64,000 nt of DNA from Oryza sativa Japonica Group (lineage: Eukaryota; Streptophyta; Magnoliopsida; Poales; Poaceae): NCBI RefSeq assembly GCF_034140825.1, contig NC_089043.1, positions 22,902,001-22,966,000 of the forward strand, written 5' to 3'. This document shows, in pieces, positions 33,801-44,315 of this stretch (positions within the stretch are counted from its first letter, which is position 1; every line of letters starts with the position of its first letter). The position numbers were made by a program, and so were the translations under genes. The notes under the pieces are model-generated. The model ran no database searches and was not told where the DNA came from. It saw only the letters and a program-made list of their open reading frames with translations.

Positions 33801-34712
33801 CCGTCCAAGCTGCTCACCAGAGGTATCACGTGTAACAGTGAAGGACCCACCGGCCTGTGACTCCCACACATACTGCTCGTCGTCGTTGTGCTTGGTGGTC
33901 ACAACAACCCTCTCAGCAACAAGGTAGGCGGAGTAGAACCCGACACCAAACTGCCCAATCATGGACACATCAGCACCAGCAGCGAGCGCCTCCATGAACT
34001 CCTTGGTCCCCGACCTGGCGATGGTACCGAGGTTGTTGACGAGGTCCGACTTGGTCATGCCGACACCACTGTCGATGATCGACAGGGTGTTGCTAGCCTT
34101 GTCGGGGACAATGTGGATGAACAGCTCCGGCTGCGCATCGAGCTTGCTCTTGTCCGTGAGGCTCTCGAACCTAATCTTATCCAATGCCTGCAGAAACCAC
34201 ACACACCCATGTCACATCGAATTCATCACCCAAACACACAGATCTGTAAAAGCATCAGCACACTACCACACTATACAGATTACACGCACGGGTAAACACA
34301 CAACCCTCGCTGATTTGTAACAAGTTTATGCTAGTGCTCAGATGTGGCCATATTCACATTTCGATGAGTAAAACAAACAAATAAACTAGCACAAACTCTA
34401 CAAATCACGAGTCAACGCTCACACCTCATTGATTTGAAACAGGTCTACGCCCTATCAGTATATGATCCTCAGATGCCGTCACGCTCACAGATCGACGCGT
34501 ACAACAACAGCAAAGAGCACATAAGCAAGCACCGATTTCGATTCCTCGACGAGAGGGGATTAATTTCGGGGGCGGCGCAAACTTACATCGGAGGAGTTGG
34601 AGATGAGCTCGCGGAGGAAGATCTCCTTGTTGGAGTAGAAGGTGTTGATGATGAGGGACAGCAGCTGGTTGATCTCGGCCTGGAAGGCGAACGTCTCGGT
34701 CTCCGACGCCAT
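30868..34712 (-). CDS. HSP81-2: Cytosolic Hsp90 (HSP81 type), array copy 3, terminal, with its own promoter
   Basis: Exons 34712-34587, 34187-33765 and 32418-30868 encode the same 699 residues as the internal copies, and the introns are identical. Its 5' flank differs: identity with the array stops within 3 bp upstream of the ATG (34715/34716), and the sequence beyond is a diverged homologue of promoter A. It is therefore the array's terminal gene and is expected to be transcribed under different control from its twins. From gene order next to the antiporter, kinase and subtilase genes I take it to be HSP81-2, but the symbol is tentative. Confidence 0.96.
32567..32802. mobile_element. Stowaway MITE in Hsp90 intron 2, array copy 3
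   Basis: The same insertion as at 9647-9882, carried along with the array unit. Confidence 0.92.
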
Positions 34713-34890
34713 GGCTTCCTCCTCCTGTGCTCCTGAGATCTCGGGGGCGTGGAGAGGACGAGAAGAAACGAGAGGCGGCTAGGGTTTGGAGGGGTTTCCA
34801 AGAGGACGCGAGATGGAAGAGGAGGGAGAGTATTTAAGGGATCCTGTGGTTCTAGAAGCATCTACACGAACCTAGAAGCCGGCGAGGCCG
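34713..34890 (-). promoter_or_regulatory. Hsp90 promoter type B (terminal copy)
   Basis: Homologous to promoter A but clearly diverged. Shared landmarks are GGCGGCTAGGGTT, TTGACTA and the block CCTAGAAGCCGGCGAGGCCG. It has a full telo-box AAACCCTA (minus strand) at 34780-34787, a TTAAATA TATA-like box at about 34831-34837, and a heat shock element core TTCTAGAA at 34850-34857 followed by an imperfect third unit (ATC). Extra GAA units lie at 34868 and 34875, off the 5-bp phase. The element looks weaker than the perfect trimer of type A. Confidence 0.7.
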
Positions 34891-35127
34891 TAGTGGCCCT
34901 TGACTAAGTTGCTGCTGGGCCTTTTCTCGGGGAAGTCACGGGCCTTCAATAATCTGTGATCCGCTAGGAATAAGTCCACTTGCTGTCCCTCAGCTTTACG
35001 TCGATTTTCAGTTGGCATTCCTAAACTGCAGTACAATAAATGATTTTTGCAAAACCATTCAAACCAGATCATAAGGCAGCAGGAGGCATCGTAGTCAGAA
35101 AAAAAATGATTCTAAGGTTTTCATAGG

Positions 35128-35331
35128 TTATGTATGATACCATTGACCTTTTGAGATACATTTGACCATTCGTCTTATTAAAGAAAATGTAATTATTACT
35201 TATTTTATTGTGAGTTGATTTATCATTGAATATTCTTTAAGGATGACTTAAATATTTTTATATTTTCTTAAAAATATTGAATAAGACGAATGATCAACGT
35301 TGATTAAAAATCAACAACGTCAAGGGAGTAG
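35128..35331. mobile_element. Degenerate Stowaway-like MITE
   Basis: The left part (CATTGACCTTTTGAGATACA, then TTGACCATTCGTCTTATT) is mirrored on the right by AATAAGACGAATGATCAA and CAACGTCAAGGGAGTA. It is the same subfamily as the intronic element in Hsp90 but more decayed. Confidence 0.65.
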
Positions 35332-35505
35332 TATATGCCCTCTGCATCTCTAATTCTAGTACTTGATTTGGCGAAATATTCCTACTTCCTTTGATCTCCT
35401 CTCTCCTCTACTTTGCAGGTTCTACATCATGAGGTTGGAGGAGTGACCGCTCAAGTTCTGGACGATCACCCACCACGCAACGTGCCCCGGTGCCTTTGGC
35501 TCGAT

Positions 35506-35695
35506 GGGGTTGTTTAGATTGTAGCCAAAATAAACCTTATCAATTTTTGGTAATTTGGCAATATTGTCAAATTTTTTGTAGGTTTTCTTGTGTATTTACC
35601 AAAGTTTGACAAGAAACTAAATGGATGCACATATCTAACAACTCTATCAAAAAAAAATTGTATGGTTTGAAATGACATCAATCTGAACAAACCCC
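35506..35695. mobile_element. MITE, family X
   Basis: A 190-bp element with GGGGTTGTTTAGATTGTAGC and its inverted end ATCTGAACAAACCCC. Related to the elements at 963-1165, 4457-4647 and 49217-49431. Confidence 0.75.
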
Positions 35696-37018
35696 ATGCC
35701 TCTATCGGCGACGAAGATTGGTACCTCGGCGTGGCAAGCCCTCGACCATGAAGGATGGGGCACACGAGCAGGGCGGTGATGGGAGGCCTCCACCGCCATG
35801 GCGCACTCACAAAGCATGTCATGCCTGCCCAAGATGGCAAGATCGACACCGTGGCGACGCTGAACGACCTAAGCATGCTGGACATGCAGGTGATGGCGGA
35901 GGAGAAGAGCGGGCACTGGTGGTTCGTGGGAGGTGGTCCACTGGTACCTCATGCAGATGGGCTCGTCGGCTGCCAGCCCTCTCTCCGCCGGCAAGCTGCG
36001 AGGGAAGAGAGGGGAGAGGAAGAGAGATGGGGAAGAGAGGGAAGAGGTGAGGAGTCAACTTACATGTGAGGCCACATCAGCCAAAACAGACATCTATATT
36101 ATCTTAGAACTTGACTTGAACGGTCTTGCAAAGATAAAAGAGTGAAGAGTATAGTATTGCAATTTAGGGATGCCAAATAAACTCGATGTAAAGATGAGGA
36201 ACAACAAACGAACTTATTCCAATCCGCTATGGAAGCTGATGGAAATTGGAAATTTGGGAATATTCGGTGCTAGGCCATATAAAAGAAACATTTGTACTTC
36301 TTATAGATTTCTTAATATTAAAAACAATCAAATCAAATATGAAAACATATAAAATCATCAAATTAAGGCAAAAAGAAAAAAGGATGTGTAACACATTTTA
36401 TAGAAAAAAATATTTTTAATTTATTTTAGACTATATTGTAAAATATTTTGACGTGACAGGAACTCTTGGTTAAGATATATTAGGGGGAAAAAAACATAAG
36501 TGGGGTTATTGTGACCGGAAGCCAAGTGCACGTTTGGAATAGAAATTTTTGCAGGAATTAATTAGGGTAAAATTCCCCAGAAAATCAACCAAAACATGCC
36601 TTGAAGCTACATCCTAGTATTCTCATAGGCTGATTCTACATAACTAGACGAAAAGCAATACTGTCAAGTTTCATCACTGAACTCCATGAAGATGCATGGC
36701 AACAGATCAAAAATAGGATTAGAGCAAAAGTGCCTTCATCAAACTTCATCGTTAAAGAAAGCAGATAACCTAGCGAATCTTACATTCCCACCTATGATCC
36801 TCTTTACTTACATACATGTCGAACTATCCTAGTGTGTGACGTATACATGGCTGATGGCTCAAACATTTGCTCTTGATTGGAATGCGCAGCTCTTGAAAAA
36901 TTTTCGTGCGTCATGTTTGCATTCAATAATCATGAGTTCATGATCCTCCAAATCTGCAGGACCTCTACATATCCTCATTCCTCAATGATTCATCTGCTTG
37001 TTTTACCAGAACATATAG

Positions 37019-40000
37019 TTATTTACCAGGAATAAATGCTGAACGGAAAAGGATGGAGAAAAAAGTAAGCCAATACTGCTTTGCCTCTGATGAGGGAAAG
37101 CATCTTTGATATTGCTTGACTATAAAGTTAAGAGAAAGATGGAATGCAGGTTTGGTCTTACTGATAATATCCTCATCGCCGTCACTGTTATCGTCCTCGT
37201 TTTGAGAGGTAAAAATGGGAGTAAGGTAATGCTTGTCCAGTAAAGCGAAAGAAGAGGTGCTGTAATGGCAGGAAAATATATTTAAGCGATTAGGAGATCA
37301 CCTGCTCCTCAGCAATACTACATAATAAATTATAGAAAAGTACCACTCTGCAACTAAAGGCTACTACTGGTTGGTACTTTAACACAATGAAATTTTTTAA
37401 TGAAAAGTTCATCATTTTAGAAATCAAACTAAAGAAGAGCAATGAGTAGATACAACTTCAATATCAAATGTGAACTGCTGTACCTTCTCTGGAGCTCTTT
37501 GAGTTTCATTGTGAAATTGCTTGATGTTGATGTTTCTTCCCCGTAACGTTGCCCAGGGTAGCCAGCATTGTTCCCATCAAAGTTATGCTGCATATTGTAA
37601 GTACAGCATCAATAACTGGCAAACCACCGGAATGCTATGGTGTTAATCCATGAGCTGTAAGAAAGATAAACAAGGACGGATAGTAGCTACATAGTTAGGG
37701 TGCATATGGCATTCAGCAACACCAACGGTCCGTTAGTAAGTGCTCTTATTGAATAAATAATAACCCATGATGATCATTTAAGCATAACTATTATCTGGTT
37801 TTTTGTACGTAGAACAAGCAGGTTGCACCTCAAGAGAGAACCAATTAGTTTTTTTTTTAAAAAAAGGAATAGATCTAATTCATTATGAACAAGAAAACAG
37901 AAAAAAAATCGTGACCATCCAAAGATTGTGTGTAATACCTATCTATCCAAATAAGCCCTATGGGGAGAGTGCATGGAATGCAATGGAATTGCATCCTCCA
38001 TAGAACTGCAATGTCATTTGATATTTAGGCTGAGAATGTCCAGCAAATAAATAAGATTGCGTTGTTTAACTAACCTAATGGCAAACAAAGAGAAATATAA
38101 TGTTTTTTGCATGTACTTATGATACGCGGTGTAAGTACTTGCCTCATATGGATGGCGATAGCGATTACTATCCCCAACTACTTGCAGGGATTCAAGCATT
38201 GTTCCAGTTGAGCCTCCAATTAGAAGCACCTGCAATGTTTGCATAAAAAGACATTTAGAATGATTCATAGAATAGCATGAACTGATACATACAAAATCCT
38301 TTGCATAAAAATAGTCGTGGCTATTATGTAACATCACAAGAATTACAACCGGTAACCTACAGTTAGAACAACAATAGATGTGGTAGCGGTGAAAATTGTC
38401 TCGCCATGTCCTTCAGGAAGATCATGAATAGACTGAAGTGCAAGGGCAAAAGCCATTGCCCCCCTAAGACCTGAAAAAGAAAAAACCAACAATATTAGCA
38501 GTACAAACATGAAACTTATTTTATGACATTTTTGGGCATACATAATTACATACCACTATACCAGAGTGCCAGCTGATACTGCCTAGGTATTTGGCAGTGC
38601 ACCGGTCGTGCCAAATTTAATATATATGCACAAGAGAAGACATTTGCGGCCCTTTAAAATAAGATAATATCAGAAAATCGGCACAATTATATAGCTATGG
38701 GGCTTAAGCTTGTATAAATACACAGAAAGCATCTCCAAAAACTCAGCAACTAGTCCAACATCAGACCAAAAGATAGACAGTTCCGTTGGAGAAGAAAATA
38801 CCTTGCAAGTAATATAAAGATCTGGATGCATAAGCAAAAGGGAAAAAAATTAAGGAAACAAGAAGAAATTATTGTATTCGTAACAAGCATGGGTAAGAGT
38901 TGGTGTGTAATCAATGCGAAGGATACAACTGAGAAAAAAATGAATCCAATATGTGACCAGCTTTGACGCTCCATCGCAATATCAAATCCCATGTATATGA
39001 ACCTGTGTAAATGCATTACAGTTTCAGTATTTGGACTTGTTAAATTATTGCACTTGAAGGTCTTGCTTACACGAAAGCCTCTGCTAGTGATGAAAGTAGA
39101 TGGAAAAAACGAGCTGTAAAACGCTGAGAATCTTCTGATAAGTTATAGAAGGTGTATCTCTTCATAACCTGAAATAAAAATTCACTTCTTGTAAGCATGT
39201 TTATAATATCTTCCTGCAAAGTTGCTTATCTATAATATGTAATAAGAATAAAATCTAGAGAAAATATTGTCACAGGCTAACTTACAATTCCAGTAAACAG
39301 AATAGAGACAATACCAGACAAACCAAAGCCTTCAGCTAGCATGTACCTACAAACAACTGGCAATTATTTACAGCAGATATTTAAAGAGAACATGAAATGG
39401 AACAAATTTCAAAGATAGGCTTACGAGAAGTAAGGGAAAAGGACAAACAAGCAACTCTCCAGATTATGAAGGCTGGAAGTGAAAAAAAAAATAAATTAGC
39501 AGTTTATGTGTGGGGTACTAGTTTGGGCAAATCGGAATGTACTTACTTCTCAACACCTAGAGCTGCATACTTGAAGAGGTTTGATAGAATTAAGGACTGA
39601 CAATTGAGTCTCAACGGGGATAACATAATATAAGCAAAAATGAAGTTCAAAAAATGCATTTGTTTTGTTTTTGCAAGAATTTTTTAAAATTTTCTTTTTC
39701 GACTTATTGTCGTTGGCAATGAAGTTGTTGATCTGGCCATGTACATAGCCTAAATATTGTTGCATGGTGGGGGTTGCCTTTTTTGTTCTCCAGAGTAAAT
39801 GGAAAACGTTTGTAAATAGACCAAAAAGATGATTACACGTTAAACATATTGAATTTTCTTGTCAACCCTGGAAAGGTAATGCTCAAGGCATGCAACAATA
39901 ACATATTGGTTTCTAAGAGGATCCAGCAGGAGTATTCTAAGTTTTGATAGCAAAAAGTGGGAATTCAGGATGATTACATAGACTAAACCCCTCTGAGAGA

Positions 40001-42593
40001 GTAGCATTTAACTCTTTGCTTGAACTTTTGTAATTGTTTCCTCCTTTTCAATTTAATAAATCTTTAACTGTGGGGGCTTCCCCTACAGTGTTTTGGAACA
40101 AAAATAAATTTTCAGGAGGGTGCAAACAGGTATACATTTCTTTACAGATATTAAACTAATTTAATATATGTTATAAAAAACTAGGTGATACCATCACATA
40201 CATGTAACAAGTTTATCAGTTTTACTTTGTGTAAATAAAAAATATACATTAGGTCTCTACTGATAGAAAATGTCAAAATAAAGGATATGAGGGCAGAAAT
40301 GAATCCAACCCCAACACCTGCACATAAAAAAATGGAATTGAAATATCAAATGTTAAAGTACAAATAGATACTCATATATAATCATAAGTGCAAGCGAAGT
40401 CAAGAAATCCAATGGAAAAAGCAAAATACATAGGCGACTCGAAATTTCTTCTGCTAAAGGCATTTGTAAATATTTAAGGTACAGTACCTGATGACATTGA
40501 ACCAACAAAATTCTCAAGAAACTTAAGGATAGCTAGAAAATAGTTCTGTCCAGAAGAACTTGTTCTCAGTGAAGCCATACTCCTGAAAAGTTCAAGGTGT
40601 TAATGACAGGATTCTGAGAAGGAGCCATATAGGCAGAAGGAGCTCAGGCAATACATTCTCACCTATACAAGGATATAGCCACCTTAATTTCCAAACCGTA
40701 GTTAGACACGAAGAAATATGCACATTTCAGTAGAAATAAAAAAAAACAGCTAGTATTAAATAATAATAGGGTTATGCATACAGCATCATTGAGAACTGAT
40801 TCTCCAAAAACCAGCGCATAGAGGTTCACATCAGTGCCAAGTTCCTGCGATTTGATGGACATTATGTGATCCTTTTATCTCAAAATTTGTAAATATAGTC
40901 TGTATAGGGATATGGAAGGAACCTGAAATATGGACAGTACAGTAACAGGATCAGTTGCTGACACCAGAGCACCAAACATCATGCACTCAACCAGAGGCAA
41001 CTTATAGACAATGTATATTAACCCACCAACGTATCTGTGACAAATGGAAAAATATAAATTACATTTTTATAGATGAAATAAATATCAGCGAATAGGAATG
41101 GAGGCAATATAGAAGATACTCTTACACTAAAAGACCAGTGACAATAGAAGCAATGAAGGTTCCCAAGATTGCAAATGTTATAATGGCACCAAAATTTGAA
41201 AAGAATGGTTTCTATCAGGAAAAAATATGATATAATTAGCTGAGAATGATAGAATTTAACCAACGAAGAGTAGAATTTAACTAACTAAGAGGATCCAAGA
41301 ATTCCACACTTACTGGTGCTAAGCTGAATCCAGACTGAGTAAGATTCAGTCAAGTAAAACATGGTAAATTTCCGTACAAGTAATTAAAAAACAAAATCAA
41401 GATACAAAAAAGGATATAATATAATTGGAGGAAGTAAGAAAAGAAGGAAGAAGTCCTCCCGAAAATTGAACCATCTCCTGAATTAATAAAGCAAATGAAC
41501 ACCACAAAATGTTCAGACTTAACAGCGATGTCATATTTTGCAGGGAAAAATTGTATACAGTGAGTAATAAGAAATATTATCACCTAATACTTCTTTGAGT
41601 GTTTGATATCTTAGCAAGGCCGCCAACAATCATCCCTGACAAGAAAAGCTATTAAATAATTTCGTAATAATATGGTGTCATACGATTCTAACATTTTCAA
41701 TGTACCTCTAGGCTCTACAAACTATTAAATAAAATGGTAAGATCCATCTTAGCTAGGGTGTTTTATTTCCAAGGCAAATAGTATATGATAATCCACCGGA
41801 TGATCCAAATAAAACGTAGCTAGAATAAACCCAAATGTCACATCACTTATCTTAGATAATCAGAAATCAGTAAAAGCTAAGCTACTGAAATGTAACGGAA
41901 ATACGCTTATCTGAAGGAAAAGACATCTGTTTGCGCTACATGCCAACTTTTTAAAGGTTCATTTTATCCTCCAAAGCCCTCACCTGTTACAACCAATCCT
42001 CAACCATCGACAGTAAATTTTGGAAAAGCACAGCTCGAACTAGACTACAGCGCGCGTCGTGAATGCAAAATTTGTTCGTCTGATTTGTGCATAAACGCAC
42101 AGTCGAAGCCGTTCCTCCTAATCACACACTCACACCGTTACTGCTCGCCACTAAACATCGTGTGAATAAACAGTTCATTCGGCGTCAGTAAACAACACCA
42201 AACACGATCACCCCCGCATCAAATGCGCTAGCTCAAAGCATCGCACGGCGTCGCAAATACACAACGATCGCGAAGTCAGACACATGAATCGATAGGACCC
42301 TCAGCGACGATCGGCATTCTTCAGTTTCCACAAGCCCAAAATGCTGTAACTGGGTGGGAACACATACCGATGAGGAGGGAGGCGCTGGCCTCGGGGATGT
42401 AGTAGACCTTGCGGCGGCGGAGGACGTGGCCGAGCACGAAGGAGACCACCAGCATCGATATCTGCAGCAGGATCCCCACCCCGGCCGCCTTCTGCTCGTC
42501 CACCGTCCCCGCCGCCCCCACCATCCCCACCGCCACCGCCGCGACGGCGTCATGCGGTGGAGCCGGCGCCGCCGCCGCCTCCGCCGCGACCAT
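37019..42593 (-). CDS. Na+/H+ (K+/H+) antiporter, endosomal NHX5/NHX6 class
   Basis: Twenty-one coding exons: 42593-42368, 41635-41584, 41477-41418, 41338-41314, 41211-41126, 41034-40923, 40844-40782, 40682-40663, 40582-40488, 40317-40289, 39578-39547, 39472-39425, 39346-39286, 39168-39071, 39002-38927, 38821-38802, 38651-38554, 38470-38361, 38229-38143, 37587-37484, 37259-37019. All phases match, giving about 580 residues. Conserved blocks include [33 protein letters not shown] (amiloride-site region), [41 protein letters not shown] and [15 protein letters not shown]. Plant class II NHX proteins sit in Golgi, TGN and prevacuolar membranes and control luminal pH and K+. Introns 3 and 10 are AT-AC, intron 15 is U12-like GT-AG, and intron 19 uses a GC donor. 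The last exon could instead splice at ATCA^GTAAGA (about 37127), so the C-terminus is uncertain. The ATG at 42593 was preferred over an in-frame one at 42713. Confidence 0.9.
38822..38926 (-). other. U12-type GT-AG intron (antiporter intron 15)
   Basis: Begins GTATCCTTCG. A TTTCCTTAAT branch-like motif lies about 28 nt before the terminal CATCCAG. It precedes a 20-nt exon (38802-38821) encoding IFILLA plus the first two bases of an Arg codon. The branch-to-acceptor distance is longer than usual for U12 introns. Confidence 0.65.
39579..40288 (-). other. U12-type AT-AC intron (antiporter intron 10)
   Basis: Begins ATATCCTTTATT and ends TCCTTAATTCTATCAAAC. Both the 5' site and the TCCTTAA branch site match the minor-spliceosome consensus. 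Joining yields SALLFKYAAL, the expected family sequence. Confidence 0.88.
41339..41417 (-). other. U12-type AT-AC intron (antiporter intron 3)
   Basis: A 79-nt intron beginning ATATCCTTTT and ending TTACTTGACTGAATCTTAC. The 5' site matches the U12 AT-AC consensus, and ACTTGAC about 11 nt from the end resembles the U12 branch site. No GT-AG choice keeps the conserved PPIIFQSGFS reading frame. Confidence 0.85.
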
Positions 42594-42940
42594 TTCCCCC
42601 GCCGCCGCTCCCACTCCCCCTCGCGCTTGATCGATCGATCGCTCCTCTTCCTCTTCGCCTCCGACTCGATCGTCTCGCGTTCGCTCGCCTCGGCCGCTTC
42701 CCGTGCGCGTCATGCGGATGCGGGCGAGCGAGTCGCCTCCTCTCTCCTCTCCTCCCTCCCGTTGTGGGCTGGGCCCACCGCGGAGACGGGCGGTCCAGAT
42801 GCGTTCGACTGTGGATCCGACGGGTCAGATTGGGCCTGGAATCGAGGGGCCCACTGGGCACTGGCCCGGTGCCTAGAATTCGCGGGTGGAATGGAATGGA
42901 ATCGGCGGGAAGGAAGAGACGGGCCTTCCAAAACGATTTT

Positions 42941-43230
42941 GTTATATATTTATCGACAAATTTTCTCCCAAAAATTTAACAGATATAATTACAGTATAAT
43001 CGTAGTGTAATTATACTGTATGCTGTGATTTTTTTTCTTCCTCACCAAAACAAATCTTGTAATAGATTTAATGATTCAAAATTACATGAAACTTATATAC
43101 AAATTACACTGTAGTTACATGCAAGTTACAGTGTAATTACATATAAGTTACAGTGTAATTACACTACGATTGTACTATAATTATATATGTTAAATTTTTA
43201 GAAGAAAATTTGTCGACAAATATATAGGTG
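42941..43230. mobile_element. MITE with about 42-bp inverted ends (ATTTATCGACAAATTTTCT)
   Basis: The left end TATATTTATCGACAAATTTT is mirrored on the right by AAAATTTGTCGACAAATATATA. The interior is a series of GTGTAATTACA and AAGTTACA repeats. Superfamily undetermined. Confidence 0.8.
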
Positions 43231-43532
43231 GTCCCGTAGCTTCTGGTTGATAATTTGATATAGTTGTTAAGTTTTGCCGATTTGATCGAGTGCATGACTT
43301 GCGGAAAGTACAAGTAGTGTGATCAGTAACACCTTTTGGGCTAAATCATCATCTTTATCTGATCTGTAACTACTTACTAGTGACGAAGCCAGGATCTCTT
43401 CAAAAAATCATAACAATTCACGCAGATTTTAGCACTGATTAAGCCTTTGAGTTTTTTTTCTTGCACAACTTCGTGATTTGTTTTTCAAAGAACAAGGATG
43501 AGCTAGAACAAACTAGCATGTAACAGTAAATA

Positions 43533-43682
43533 CTTCCTCCATTTCATAATATAAGACTTTCTAGCATTGTCTACATTCATTTATATGTTAATGAATCTAG
43601 ACATATGTATGTGTTTAGATTCATTAACATCTATATGTATGTGGGCAATACTAGAAAGTCTTACATTATGAAACGGGGGTAG
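43533..43682. mobile_element. Stowaway MITE, 150 bp
   Basis: Ends CTTCCTCCATTTCATAATAT and its complement ACATTATGAAACGGGGGTAG, flanked by TA. Nearly palindromic around TCTAGACATATGTATGTG. Confidence 0.88.
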
Positions 43683-43728
43683 TAGTCTACTACTCCAATA
43701 TCATCATCATCATCATCACAACATTATA

Positions 43729-44002
43729 CTCCCTTTGATCCTTCCCAAATTGAACATCACATAAGGAAAATCATTTTTTTTTCAAAATGATCATTATATA
43801 ACCATGTGGACATATGGATTTCATCATAATACAATTAATATAACATCGTATAATGTGGTGTATGCTTGTGTTTTAGTCGATACTATATGCATCATGGGAG
43901 AATGTGTGTATATTTTGTATGGTGTGTTGACTAATGTAGTTTAAATAATCCTTAGTCTTGGTGCACAAACATTATATGATGATCAATTTGAAATGAAGGG
44001 AG
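43729..44002. mobile_element. Stowaway-like MITE, 274 bp
   Basis: Begins CTCCCTTTGATCCTTCCCAA, ends TTTGAAATGAAGGGAG, and is flanked by TA. Only the terminal 25-30 bp are clearly inverted. Confidence 0.7.
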
Positions 44003-44240
44003 TAACTATCTAGACACTCCCCATGTACTATTAGAATCCAGTCCCCATATACTGTTACTAGTAAAGTCACAAATTAAACAGCACGGTCAGAAAACGCGGC
44101 GTGTACTGATCTAGCACGATGACTGAGTGACTGATCGGATATCAATATCTCCATCTATGAAAAATCTGTGGTTGCCGAACAAAAGAAAATCTGTGGCGTG
44201 GCTTCACTCCTTCAGTCAGGTCAAGCAAAACCCGTGGACG

Positions 44241-44248
44241 TATATACT
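44241..44248 (+). promoter_or_regulatory. TATA-like box of the receptor kinase gene
   Basis: TATATACT lies 75 bp before the ATG at 44316. Its position argues against the longer in-frame start at 44127. Confidence 0.55.
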
Positions 44249-44315
44249 CTTCGTCTTGGGTGAGCCATTCTTCAGTATTTCTTCTGCTGATCGAGCCACT
44301 GAATCGATCAGCTCC

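Larger units (their letters stand above)
34891..37018. other. Spacer between Hsp90 array and Na+/H+ antiporter
   Basis: No supportable gene. It contains a degenerate Stowaway MITE (about 35128-35331), a family X MITE (35506-35695) and a GC-richer stretch (35700-36070) with open frames in more than one phase but no recognised protein. AT-rich sequence follows. Confidence 0.55.
42594..44240. other. Divergent intergenic region, antiporter / receptor kinase
   Basis: A shared upstream region of two divergent genes. The first 340 bp are GC-rich antiporter promoter and 5' UTR. The rest is mostly MITEs (42941-43230, 43533-43682, 43729-44002). No further gene was seen. Confidence 0.65.

Noticed and set aside
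42354-43010. 218-aa plus-strand frame over the antiporter first exon
   Set aside because: It is antisense to the GC-rich first exon and 5' UTR, extends into a MITE, and has no recognisable domain.
44127-44315. Upstream in-frame extension of the receptor kinase (extra 63 residues)
   Set aside because: It lies before the TATA-like box at 44241 and would bury the signal peptide.
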